Positions 8,670-16,603 of a stretch of DNA of 64,000 nt are shown piece by piece (position 1 is the stretch's first letter; each line of letters begins with the position of its first letter). Location: contig CP003316.1 of NCBI GenBank assembly GCA_000247545.1, forward strand, positions 1,893,233-1,957,232. The letters run 5' to 3'. This DNA comes from Pyrobaculum oguniense TE7 (GTDB lineage Archaea; Thermoproteota; Thermoprotei; Thermoproteales; Thermoproteaceae). The position numbers were made by a program, and so were the translations under genes. Below the pieces are notes generated by a model that did not search any database, was not told the origin of the DNA, and saw only the letters and a program-made list of their open reading frames with translations.

Positions 8670-9177
8670 TCTTTTTTCCCTCGGATTCCTCTCGCTTTTC
8701 TCGGCGTCACTCCTCCCCCTGGGATCTGCCCAGCTTATCCGCGCCAATGTGGCGTATACCTTCTCGGTCGTGTCGGCCGTGTGCCTCTTCGTGTCGTGCC
8801 GCCGTTATTTTTACACAGCCGCGGCGTTTGGGGCCGTTTTGTGGGGGCTGTCCTTCGCCTACCCCCACTTCCTCGTGGCGTTTCTCTCCATGTGGCTTTA
8901 CCTGGGCTGGGCTTGGCTCGGCTTGCTGTGGGCCTCTTGGAGGCTTTGGAGAGTTAAAGGCGTTGTCACCGCCTTTGCGGCGCTGTATGTGATAAACCTT
9001 ATGTACATACCCCTCGAATTTGCCAATTTATTGCCCGATTGGGCGCTGGCGGCAATAGGGGACAACCCTCGCACGACCTTCCTCAACTGGGCTAGGTATT
9101 TGCTAACCTATCTCACCACCATGGCCGTGTTGCAGACAATCCGCGTCTTGGCCAAGCTCGACCAGCGGCGCCGCTAG
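8629..9177 (+). CDS. Small multi-pass membrane partner of the surface cassette (copy 2)
   Basis: 182 residues from the ATG at 8629 (MRWALGGSILKSSS). The reading frame is open further upstream (ATG 8581), but 8629 matches the MR start of the copy 1 and 3 partners. Five or so hydrophobic helices, a Trp-rich centre (MWLYLGWAWLGLLWASWRLW) and a basic C-terminus (LAKLDQRRR). It overlaps the large gene by 41 bp in the +1 frame. Its TAG stop shares a CTAG with the stop of the convergent radical SAM pseudogene. Function unknown. Confidence 0.8.
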   Translation: MRWALGGSILKSSSLFSLGFLSLFSASLLPLGSAQLIRANVAYTFSVVSAVCLFVSCRRYFYTAAAFGAVLWGLSFAYPHFLVAFLSMWLYLGWAWLGLLWASWRLWRVKGVVTAFAALYVINLMYIPLEFANLLPDWALAAIGDNPRTTFLNWARYLLTYLTTMAVLQTIRVLAKLDQRRR

Positions 9178-10062
9178 GATAGGAGGTGGCTTCCGTCGCA
9201 GTGCGCACCTGGTGTGTTCAAATCGGCGAACTCCTCCCGGCAGATGTTGAACTGGAGGCCGTGGCGCCTGGCGTATTCAGCCACAAGCGCCAGGATTCTC
9301 CTCCTGTACTCCCTCGGCGCGTACCACTGTCCGTGGAAGTACTGCCCCTCTTGGAAGTACATCCTCCGCCAACGTGAGTGCTTTGTCTGGAAAGGCCTTT
9401 GCCAGGCGGGCAAAGTTATCTCTCTTGGCCTTATACGTACTGGCGACGAGATGTTTAGCCCCGGCCTCAGCGGCTTTTGACACCACCTCCTCAATATTGT
9501 CCACGTCGTCGTTGAGCAAGGGAATTAAGGGGTCAAGCCTCACTGCGACGGGCACTCCAGCCTCCGAAAGGCGCCTTACGGCGTCAAGCCTCCCCGCGGG
9601 CCGCGGCGCCCCAGGCTCTAATACCGACGCCAGCTCTTCTCTAAGCGTGGTGATTGTGATCTGCACCGCCACACGCCCCCTGTGTCTTTGGAAGATGTCT
9701 AAATCCCGGAGGACGAGGGGGGACTTCGTCACTATAAGCACCTTGTACCCCCTCTCCAAGAGCATTTGCAATACCCTCCGGGTCAGCCCCAGCCTCGCCT
9801 CTGGAGGGGTGTAGGGGTCGGAAGAGTTAGATAGGGACACCACGGCGCCTTTTGGAATTTTTTCCAGATCCCGCCTCACTTTATCCAATAGGTCCTCCTT
9901 GGGCCGGGGATTGAAGGCATCTGGTATATACGACGTGATGTAGCAGTAAAGACACCCGTGGCCGCAGCCGGTGTAGGGGTTGAGGCCGTATTTAAAGGGG
10001 CAGGTGCAGAGGGGGTTGCCCCAGGGGTCAAAGGGCCTGACGACGCTAAGCGATATGCGCAT
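9174..10062 (-). pseudogene. Radical SAM (SplB-like) gene with a +1 frameshift, left-arm copy
   Basis: The N-terminal 230 residues match the right-arm copy (16604-17509) almost residue for residue, including the Fe-S motif CGHGCLYCY. After AFPDKA the frame changes. The right copy reads GCCCCCACCTGGCGC while this copy reads GCACTCACGTTGGCGG, one base longer, near 9373. The rest of the protein (RRMYFQEGQYFHGQWYAPRE to GAHCDGSHLLS) continues intact in the next frame down to a TAG at 9174. A single insertion therefore truncates the product at 9277. It could be a recent inactivation, a sequencing error or a recoding site; the intact downstream part suggests the lesion is recent. Confidence 0.75.
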
Positions 10063-10071
10063 ATCGGGCGG

Positions 10072-10839
10072 CTATCTCCTCTGCCCCACCTCTATCCCCA
10101 GCTCTCTCAGCTGTTTGCTAAGCATTTTCAACATGGTCTTGACGTCTATCTCGGCCACGCGTCCGTTGACAATTTCAAAATGTATCCAGTCGTGGGCAAC
10201 CTTAAGCCTCCTCGCCCTAGATATCCTCATACGCCTCACGTACAGCCCCATCTCCTCCAAGTTGGGATCCACCTCTATTTGTATAACCACGTCTGCCAAG
10301 TGGACGGATGTAGCCAACACGCCGTATACCTCCTCCACGTCTGTATGCGCAGTAGCCACGACTATGGAGTCGGTATGCCTGGCAAAGATCTTAAAGGCGC
10401 GGAACACGTCTAGCGCAGACCCCGGGCTTCTTATCAACACTTCGTTAAGCGAGTCCACCACGACGACGCCCCCTCTGAAATCCCCGGCGAATTCAGCCAG
10501 CTTATTCACCAAGGCGTAGGCGTCAGGCGTCTCAAGCCTGTGTCTAAACGTCGGCTTCAACTTGGCCAGCCGCTCGCCGGGCGCGACAAATCCGTCAACA
10601 ACTATTACCCGGTCCGCCGGCCCCCCGTGGCTTTTTAACTCCTCTAAAACCTCGTCTGCCAGCGCGTCAATGGCGAAGAACAAAACGGGCGCCCCTGCCC
10701 TTGCCGCCGTCGCCGCTATAGTTGAGGCGAAGAAAGTCTTCCCCACTCCAAGGAAGCCCTCAATTAGGACCACGTAGCCAGGGGGGATGCCATCGGGAAT
10801 CTGCTCGTCTACTGGATCAATTCCCGTCTTAAAACCCAT
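10072..10839 (-). CDS. KaiC-like RecA-superfamily ATPase, left-arm copy
   Basis: 255 residues, single RecA-like domain. Walker A is EGFLGVGKTFF (about residues 28-38) and Walker B GGVVVVDSLNEV (about 122-133). A later ATAHTDVEEVYGV segment is typical of KaiC-like proteins. The starting block MGFKTGIDPVDEQIPDGIPP is shared with the right-arm copy (15832-16599). It is followed after 9 bp by the radical SAM gene, so the pair is probably one operon. Archaeal single-domain KaiC relatives are nucleotide-dependent regulators of mostly unknown role. Cytoplasmic. Confidence 0.85.
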   Translation of the reverse strand: MGFKTGIDPVDEQIPDGIPPGYVVLIEGFLGVGKTFFASTIAATAARAGAPVLFFAIDALADEVLEELKSHGGPADRVIVVDGFVAPGERLAKLKPTFRHRLETPDAYALVNKLAEFAGDFRGGVVVVDSLNEVLIRSPGSALDVFRAFKIFARHTDSIVVATAHTDVEEVYGVLATSVHLADVVIQIEVDPNLEEMGLYVRRMRISRARRLKVAHDWIHFEIVNGRVAEIDVKTMLKMLSKQLRELGIEVGQRR

Positions 10840-11285
10840 GTAAAAAACGCGACGGCCTTATTAAAAACTTCGCCTCCAATCAATAAGTATAACACTTTGC
10901 GGAGCGGGCCCCTCCGGCATCCTAACAAAGGGGCGTTTATTTTTACCTCCAAGAATGCTGTTATATACGCAAAAGAGCCGCGACAAATATTCCCAATAAA
11001 CGCCGTGAAGAGATGCGGTACTCCTGACTCTTCGTTGTAGTTTACAAATCCGTGGGCGGCGGCGTTTATCACCTCGCCTGCGTCTGGTGTAAAGAGCAGA
11101 ACAACACTTGTGCACCTAACAGTCTCGTCGTAAAACTCCACTATCGCCGTCAATGCGACTGTAACCAGCAGTGTGGCGATTACTACTGCTAGAGATCATA
11201 GTGTAGTGAACAATACCTATTTTTCGTTAATAACGGATTTTAAATGCTGTTGCCTAACAGAGAGGGAATAAAAATGGCACGGCCC
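10840..11285 (-). other. Spacer between left-arm KaiC and phosphoesterase genes, with a possible broken pilin-like ORF
   Basis: 446 bp without a firm gene. On the minus strand from about 11196 to 10940 a frame reads SLAVVIATLLVTVALTAIVE followed by a mixed segment (TSVVLLFTPDAGEVINAAAH). It resembles the hydrophobic N-terminus of archaeal type IV pilin-like proteins. An ATG at 11199 lies one base out of frame, so any such gene is broken or starts at the TTG at 11153. The equivalent spacer of the right arm shows no counterpart. Confidence 0.3.
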
Positions 11286-11918
11286 CTAATAATACAGCTT
11301 TTTTAAACTCACCACGGCCTTTGTTCCATCTAGTACCGCCTCGGCGTAGTAGCCGTCTTTCAAGGGGCCTGGGTTGACGACGATCGTATCGCCGATTATG
11401 TCAATGCCTCTATCCTCGTGTATGTGGCCGTGGACGGAGAGAATCGGTTGTTTTTCCTCGATGTATTTCTTAACCGCCAGGCTGCCAACTGGCCTTACCC
11501 CGCCCACTTTGTCTAAATGTCCCCTCGGCGGGTTGTGGACCACCAAGACGTGGGGCGTGGGCGTAAGGGAGTAGAGTAGCCCCTGGAGATCCTCTTCCGA
11601 CACTCTGAACAAGTCGTTGAAGGGCGTCGGGAGGCTCCCCCCGGCGCCTCCGATCACGTAGGGGCCCAGCCTTTGAGTCCTCCCGTGGACAGGCTTAATA
11701 GAGTCCTTCTCAAACCCGGCCAGCTCCGGAGGGTCTGTATTCCCCGGCACGAAGTACACAAGGGCTATCCCGGCGAGAGCCTCCAGCGCCTCCACAGCCG
11801 CCTCAACGCTCCGCTTGTAGGTGAAGTCGCCAGCCGCTATTACCGCGTCGTAACTGCCCCGGATTAATCTCACTTGTTTAACTCCGTCGTGTACATCGGC
11901 GACTAGTAGCAGGCGCAT
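11286..11918 (-). CDS. Calcineurin-like metallophosphoesterase, left-arm copy
   Basis: 210 residues with the full set of metallophosphoesterase motifs in order: DVHD (about 8-11), GDFTY (about 31-35), GNTD (about 60-63), VVHNPPRGHLD, and HGHIHEDRG with the metal-binding HxH pair (about 160-167). It resembles the small archaeal phosphoesterases of the COG2129 type; the substrate is unknown. A partner of very similar sequence is at 14815-15441. The TATA-like GTTTAAAAC lies about 27 bp before the ATG on this strand. Its start faces the copy 3 surface cassette promoter across 246 bp. Confidence 0.88.
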   Translation of the reverse strand: MRLLLVADVHDGVKQVRLIRGSYDAVIAAGDFTYKRSVEAAVEALEALAGIALVYFVPGNTDPPELAGFEKDSIKPVHGRTQRLGPYVIGGAGGSLPTPFNDLFRVSEEDLQGLLYSLTPTPHVLVVHNPPRGHLDKVGGVRPVGSLAVKKYIEEKQPILSVHGHIHEDRGIDIIGDTIVVNPGPLKDGYYAEAVLDGTKAVVSLKKLYY

Positions 11919-12136
11919 TTGCGCTTTAAGATATTCTGTTTTAAACTTGACGGCGCTAGTTAATGCGCCTCCCTACATTTATATAACAACATGTAGAACG
12001 GCGACTAGGCAAAGCAAAAGCGACACTGGGAAGCACTCTCCAACACTCGCCAAAGTCCCCGGGCGTACCCAGACCTCACAGCCCCCTCGCTTTTTAACGC
12101 GGAAAGGACACTGAATAGGAAATACTACTATAGCGC

Positions 12137-12164
12137 AATGTTTATAAATCCGTTTTTTTGAGGC
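12137..12164 (+). promoter_or_regulatory. Surface-cassette promoter, copy 3
   Basis: AATGTTTATAAATCCG, seven T's (12153-12159) and GAGGC before the ATG at 12165. It is nearly identical to the copy 2 promoter, including an upstream TAGCG. Confidence 0.7.
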
Positions 12165-14255
12165 ATGTTGCCGAGATCTCTTCTAGTAATGGCGTTGGCG
12201 GCTTGGGCTGTGTTGCTAACAGCGCAGGGACCGCCTGGGGAGCTGTTCTGCGCCTCGGCGGGGGAGCTGGGGCTTGCGGGAGAGCCGTCAACGCTTATGT
12301 TCTCAGTGTTTGAAAGGGGGTCTTGGAGGCCTGCCGCCGCATATATAGAGCCGGAGAACGTCACCTTCCTCCTCGTGCCGCTCCTCACTAGAAACGACAC
12401 TGACATATCTAAAGCCGCGGTGCCGGGCAGGCTCCCGCCCCCTGTCTTGAGAAACGAGACAGTGGTGTGTTTTGAGGCCGCCCCGGGGAGGCCGGCGGTG
12501 AGCCCGCCCGCGCCCGGCCTCCTCATAGTGGCTGAGAAGGGGGGCGCCAAATACCACGTCTTCGTCGCGAGGGCCGAGGATGTGGAGAACCCCGCCAAAT
12601 TCACGCTGGCCCTGCCCGATAAGGCCGAGGGGAGGAAGCCGGACAAGGTAGAGCTGGTGGACAAACGGCCGCCTCGCGGGGGCAAGAGGGGACAGCCAGA
12701 GGCAGATGCTCAGTCCGTGAGTAGCCTTAGCTACTGGGCCGCCTTCAAGCTGTACAAGACCTCCACCCAGCTCGCCGCTGGGCAGTGCGCCAGCACGGTC
12801 TTCGACGTGCCCGACGGCACCTCCCAAGTGGCCGTCGTTCTAACAGGGGGCACCACCCCCGGCGCGTACCAATACACCATATACAACACCTTCAACCCGT
12901 CCCAGAGGTGGAGCGGCACAGTATACGTGCTACAAGGCTCGCCCCAGACGGTGGCGGCTTGGCTGTCCTCCGGAAGAGCCCAGTACTACGTACAGATATG
13001 CAACAGAAACTCCCAAACCGCCGCCGTATACACATCTGTACTGCTAAAAGCCCAGAACCAGCAGTATTTCAGAAACGACGTTATAAGAACTCCTAGGCTC
13101 TACATCTACACCTACTTGCCTACATACTGCGGTGCGGGCCTCTGTCCAACCGTAGTGTATCAAAACTCCTACTTCGCCATTCCCGGGTTTTACGTAGACG
13201 CCGCCTCCTATATCTTCCTCAACATCTATGTAAAGGTGCCAAAAGCCGCCGCCACGTCCAACCCAGTTGTTGTGTACTGGGGAGGTATCCCCGTGGCGAC
13301 TCTCTACGGCTACGACTCGGGAAACTACAAAATCTACTCAGGCGAGGTGGTGGTGCCGGACAGCTACTTGATGCACCTCCTACCCACCTACGGCCAAGGC
13401 GGAGTCATCTCAATAGGCCCCTTCACCATATACGCAAACGCCGCATATGAGGTAGAGGTCAAGGCGGCTGTGAGGAGGCCGCAGGAGCTGGCGCCTGCAG
13501 GCGATGACAGGGTATACAATACATATGTCAGGAGGTTTAGAGAAAGCTTCCTATTCCTAGACAAGAGGGCGTTCATAGCCGACATAGACTACATCTCGGG
13601 TACTGGATATGGCCACTTTGTTATCAGCACTAAGCCGATTAAAGACATTGGCACCAGCGCCTTTTCATACGTTCGCTTCTACGTGAAGTTCTACGACGAA
13701 TATATGAATCCTGTTTATGTCGTGGGAGACGGGGCCCTGCCGGTCTATCCATCGTCGGGGCGGGATGATCTTTTGGGCAAAATACCTATCATTTTGCTGA
13801 TACTGCAGATATACGACTTGATCAAGAGCTCAATTGATGCCTTGAAAAAGGCAGTGCCAGGTTTCCCAATAATTAGCTACATAACTTCAGCCATGGACGC
13901 CTATGTTCGAGCATCGGAAGCATCAGTCAAGGCAGAGATGGTAGATCCTTATACGTTAAGGATTACACTGTATACTGGTTGGTACAACGATCCGCTTACG
14001 ACATGGATAATCGCATCCCCCGTAGGATTACCGTACTACTTTGCGGTGACTGGGATTGAATACTTTGTTATGGAGCCTTATTTCCCGTGGATTACTGTGT
14101 TCAGATTGGACAAGCCTGCGTTGCCATACACATCGTACGGATATGTCGAATATATGACCAACACCACCTACTTTCCTTACAGGACCTTGACCTGCGGCGT
14201 ACAAGAGGCAGGTGATTTCCGCCCAGACCTCTGTGACTATGCGTATTATCGCTAG
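12165..14255 (+). CDS. Large secreted surface protein of the cassette family (copy 3)
   Basis: 696 residues. Signal peptide about 1-22 (LLVMALAAWAVLLTAQG) and an N-terminal domain with two cysteines (LFCASAGE, VVCFEAAPG). The charged linker lies near 148-175 (RKPDKVELVDKRPPRGGKRG). A Tyr/Thr/Ser-rich beta core follows, with scattered cysteine pairs (YCGAGLC). The late hydrophobic segment lies near 538-575 (IPIILLILQIYDLIKSSIDA), followed by a beta-rich tail. Layout matches copies 1, 2 and 4. It is the only copy enclosed by the inverted duplication. It overlaps the next gene by 17 bp in the +1 frame. Function unknown; an exported, probably glycosylated surface or filament protein is inferred. 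Confidence 0.9.
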   Translation: MLPRSLLVMALAAWAVLLTAQGPPGELFCASAGELGLAGEPSTLMFSVFERGSWRPAAAYIEPENVTFLLVPLLTRNDTDISKAAVPGRLPPPVLRNETVVCFEAAPGRPAVSPPAPGLLIVAEKGGAKYHVFVARAEDVENPAKFTLALPDKAEGRKPDKVELVDKRPPRGGKRGQPEADAQSVSSLSYWAAFKLYKTSTQLAAGQCASTVFDVPDGTSQVAVVLTGGTTPGAYQYTIYNTFNPSQRWSGTVYVLQGSPQTVAAWLSSGRAQYYVQICNRNSQTAAVYTSVLLKAQNQQYFRNDVIRTPRLYIYTYLPTYCGAGLCPTVVYQNSYFAIPGFYVDAASYIFLNIYVKVPKAAATSNPVVVYWGGIPVATLYGYDSGNYKIYSGEVVVPDSYLMHLLPTYGQGGVISIGPFTIYANAAYEVEVKAAVRRPQELAPAGDDRVYNTYVRRFRESFLFLDKRAFIADIDYISGTGYGHFVISTKPIKDIGTSAFSYVRFYVKFYDEYMNPVYVVGDGALPVYPSSGRDDLLGKIPIILLILQIYDLIKSSIDALKKAVPGFPIISYITSAMDAYVRASEASVKAEMVDPYTLRITLYTGWYNDPLTTWIIASPVGLPYYFAVTGIEYFVMEPYFPWITVFRLDKPALPYTSYGYVEYMTNTTYFPYRTLTCGVQEAGDFRPDLCDYAYYR

Positions 14256-14787
14256 GTTTGGGCTAAAATCGACTTTTTTCCTCTACCTCTTCTCATACGT
14301 GTTGCTGGCCGGCGTGGCTGTGGGGGCTTTTAGGTATCCTCACTTCATGTTGGTTGGGGCGCTGGCGTACGTCGCCGCGTATTACGTGGCCTGCGGCCGG
14401 TGGCTATTCCCGACTGCGACGTACGGGGCTGGGCTATTGGTCTTGGCTTTCGATAAGGTGTTTCCCCCGGCTTCGGTTTTCGGGCCGCTCCCGGTAGACG
14501 CGAGCTGGGTGCATCTCTACTTCCCAGCGGCCGGCGGGGCGCTGGTGCTGTACGCCGGGACCTTCGCCAAGAGGTTTGGGTGGAAGGTGCTCTCGGTGTT
14601 TTCCATACTGCTGGCCGTTGGTCTGGGGCACGTGTTCATCTCGTGGGTTAGCCCCTTCTGGAGACTGATTGTTCCGTCCCTCGGCCTGGCGCCCGTATTC
14701 CCCGAGCCTTTCGACGCCCCGTTGTACATACTGCTGTACCAGATGTGGAGGGTGGTCCATCAAGTCTTCACCCGGGTTAGGTGTTGA
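14239..14787 (+). CDS. Small multi-pass membrane partner of the surface cassette (copy 3)
   Basis: 182 residues from the ATG at 14239 (MRIIARFGLKSTFF). This start shares MR...GLK with the copy 1 partner and is preferred over an upstream ATG at 14212. About five hydrophobic helices, with WLFPTATYGAGLLVLAFDKV in the middle and a basic tail ending VFTRVRC. The start codon lies within the last codons of the large gene. The right-arm phosphoesterase begins 28 bp after its stop. Confidence 0.82.
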   Translation: MRIIARFGLKSTFFLYLFSYVLLAGVAVGAFRYPHFMLVGALAYVAAYYVACGRWLFPTATYGAGLLVLAFDKVFPPASVFGPLPVDASWVHLYFPAAGGALVLYAGTFAKRFGWKVLSVFSILLAVGLGHVFISWVSPFWRLIVPSLGLAPVFPEPFDAPLYILLYQMWRVVHQVFTRVRC

Positions 14788-14814
14788 GTTTTTAACTGGT
14801 GGGTTTCTCGCTCT

Positions 14815-15441
14815 ATGCGCCTCCTCCTAGTTGCCGATGTCCACGACGCTGTTAGGAACATAAAGGCTATTAGGGGTAGCTACGACGCCGTCATAGCCGC
14901 CGGGGATTTCACCTACAAGAGGCAGCTTGACGCCGCGGCCGAGGTGCTTGAGGCCCTAGCCGCGATTGCGCCGGTGTACTTCGTCCCCGGCAATACCGAC
15001 CCGCCCCAGCTCGCCGCCTACGAGAAGGGGTACATCAAGCCTCTTCACGGAAGGACGGCGGCGCTGGGCCCCTACGTTGTCGGCGGCGCCGGGGGGAGCT
15101 TGCCGACTCCCTTCGACGACTTGTTCAGAATGACTGAGGAGGATCTGCAACGCCTCCTCTCCTCCCTAAGCCCAGCCCCCCACGTCCTCGTAGTGCACAA
15201 CCCGCCCCGCGGCCACTTGGACAGGGTCGGCGGCGTGAGGCCGGTGGGTAGCGTAGCCGTGAAGAGGTACATAGAGGAGAGGCAGCCCATCCTCTCGGTC
15301 CACGGCCACATTCACGAGGATCGCGGCATAGACATAGTCGGCGACACGATAGTCGTAAACCCCGGCCCCCTCAAAGACGGCTACTACGCCGAGGCCGAGC
15401 TCAACGGCGCCAAGGCCGTGGTGGTGCTGAAAAAGATATAG
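14815..15441 (+). CDS. Calcineurin-like metallophosphoesterase, right-arm copy
   Basis: 208 residues, intact, with DVHD, GDFTYK, GNTDPP, VVHNPPRGHLD and HGHIHEDRG in the standard order. It is very close to the left-arm copy over the whole length. GAGTTTTTAAC about 20 bp before the ATG can serve as its own TATA box, although the cassette gene ends only 28 bp upstream and read-through is possible. Substrate unknown. Confidence 0.88.
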   Translation: MRLLLVADVHDAVRNIKAIRGSYDAVIAAGDFTYKRQLDAAAEVLEALAAIAPVYFVPGNTDPPQLAAYEKGYIKPLHGRTAALGPYVVGGAGGSLPTPFDDLFRMTEEDLQRLLSSLSPAPHVLVVHNPPRGHLDRVGGVRPVGSVAVKRYIEERQPILSVHGHIHEDRGIDIVGDTIVVNPGPLKDGYYAEAELNGAKAVVVLKKI

Positions 15442-15831
15442 CGGCCACTGAAGCGGCCCGCTCCTACACGTAAGTCGAGCGGTTCTCTGTTTTTCAGCTG
15501 CCACAGGGCGATGCGGAGTCCCGGATCCACAAGTTGCTTTGAGCAAGCGGCTCATGTCTCTGGGGTTGATTTTCTACATGTACCAGGCTCAACCCGTAGA
15601 TCCGAAACCGAAGGAGCCCCGCGAACCGGCGTGTCCATCGGGATAGGCGTCTATTGACGACGGTGAGCCGCGCCGCGGGCTACGCCCTTTGGGCGGCTGG
15701 GCATGTGGACAAGGCGTATGTGATGCGCACCTCGACGCCATATCCACTGTGTTTGTGCCTCTACCTGTCGGCTTCTTGCCTCTTACACCTTTTTGGCGGT
15801 AACTGTTTTTTAGTTGGCGAAAGGATGTGTC
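15442..15831 (+). other. Spacer between right-arm phosphoesterase and KaiC genes
   Basis: 390 bp with no supportable gene on either strand. A TATA-like CTGTTTTTTAG near 15803-15812 is about 23 bp before the KaiC-like start and is its probable promoter. The remainder is GC-rich and I see no clear remnant. Confidence 0.5.
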
Positions 15832-16599
15832 ATGGGATTTAGAACTGGCATTGAGCCCATTGACGAACAGATCCCCGAGGGCATCCCCCCGGGGTACGTG
15901 GTTTTGATAGAGGGGTACCTGGGGGTTGGGAAGACCTTCTTCGCCTCCACCATCGCCGCGACGGCGGCAAGGGCCGGCGCGCCTGTGCTCTTCTTCGCCA
16001 TAGACGCCCTCGCCGACGAGGTGTTGGAGGATCTCAAGCGGCGGGGCGCCCCCACCGATAGCATCACAGTAGTGGACGGCTTCGCGGCGCCCAGCGAGCG
16101 CTACGCAAAGCTCAAGCCCCCGTCGAGGCACAGGCTGGAGACGCCCGACGCCTACGCGTTGATGAACAAGTTGGCGGAGTTCGCGCCGGAGTTCCGGGGA
16201 GGCGTCGTGGTGGTGGACTCGCTGAACGAGGTATTGATAAGGAGCCCCGGCTCCGTCCTAGACCTCTTCAGGGCGTTTAAGATCTTCGCCAAGTACACGG
16301 AGTCGGTTGTGGTGGCCACCGCCCATACCGACGTCGAGGAGGTCTACGGCGTCATAACCGCGGCGTCGCACCTAGCCGACGTCATAATACAAGTCGAGGT
16401 GGATCCCAACTTGGAGGAGATGGGCCTCTACGTGAGGCGCATGCGCGTAGCGAGGGCGAAGCGGCTGAGGATTTCCCACGACTGGGTCCACTTCGAGGTG
16501 GCGGATGGCCGCGTTGTTGAGATCGACGTAAAGACCATGTTGAAGATGCTGAGCCGACAACTGAAGGAGATGGGTATCGAGGTACGCCAGAGGCAGTAG
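15832..16599 (+). CDS. KaiC-like RecA-superfamily ATPase, right-arm copy
   Basis: 255 residues from the ATG at 15832 (MGFRTGIEPIDEQIPEGIPP), which matches the left-arm start; an upstream ATG at 15814 lies in the promoter. Walker A is EGYLGVGKTFF and Walker B GGVVVVDSLNEV. The C-terminus KTMLKMLSRQLKEMGIEVRQ matches the other copy. The radical SAM gene begins 4 bp after the stop, so these two are one operon. Probable cytoplasmic regulatory ATPase; partner and role unknown. Confidence 0.87.
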   Translation: MGFRTGIEPIDEQIPEGIPPGYVVLIEGYLGVGKTFFASTIAATAARAGAPVLFFAIDALADEVLEDLKRRGAPTDSITVVDGFAAPSERYAKLKPPSRHRLETPDAYALMNKLAEFAPEFRGGVVVVDSLNEVLIRSPGSVLDLFRAFKIFAKYTESVVVATAHTDVEEVYGVITAASHLADVIIQVEVDPNLEEMGLYVRRMRVARAKRLRISHDWVHFEVADGRVVEIDVKTMLKMLSRQLKEMGIEVRQRQ

Positions 16600-16603
16600 C
16601 CCA

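Larger units (their letters stand above)
9174..11918 (-). repeat. Left arm of an inverted gene duplication (phosphoesterase, KaiC-like, radical SAM)
   Basis: Three genes in the order metallophosphoesterase, KaiC-like ATPase, radical SAM, read leftwards. They correspond one for one to genes at 14815-17509 read rightwards. The proteins are alike along their whole length (for example SLSNSSDPYTPPEA is present in both radical SAM copies). The 446-bp spacer between phosphoesterase and KaiC gene is not obviously conserved. Confidence 0.85.

Noticed and set aside
15640-15830. C/D box guide RNA in the right-arm spacer
   Set aside because: TGACGA-like and TGAG-like pieces exist, but no consistent C, D', C' and D boxes at the required spacing.
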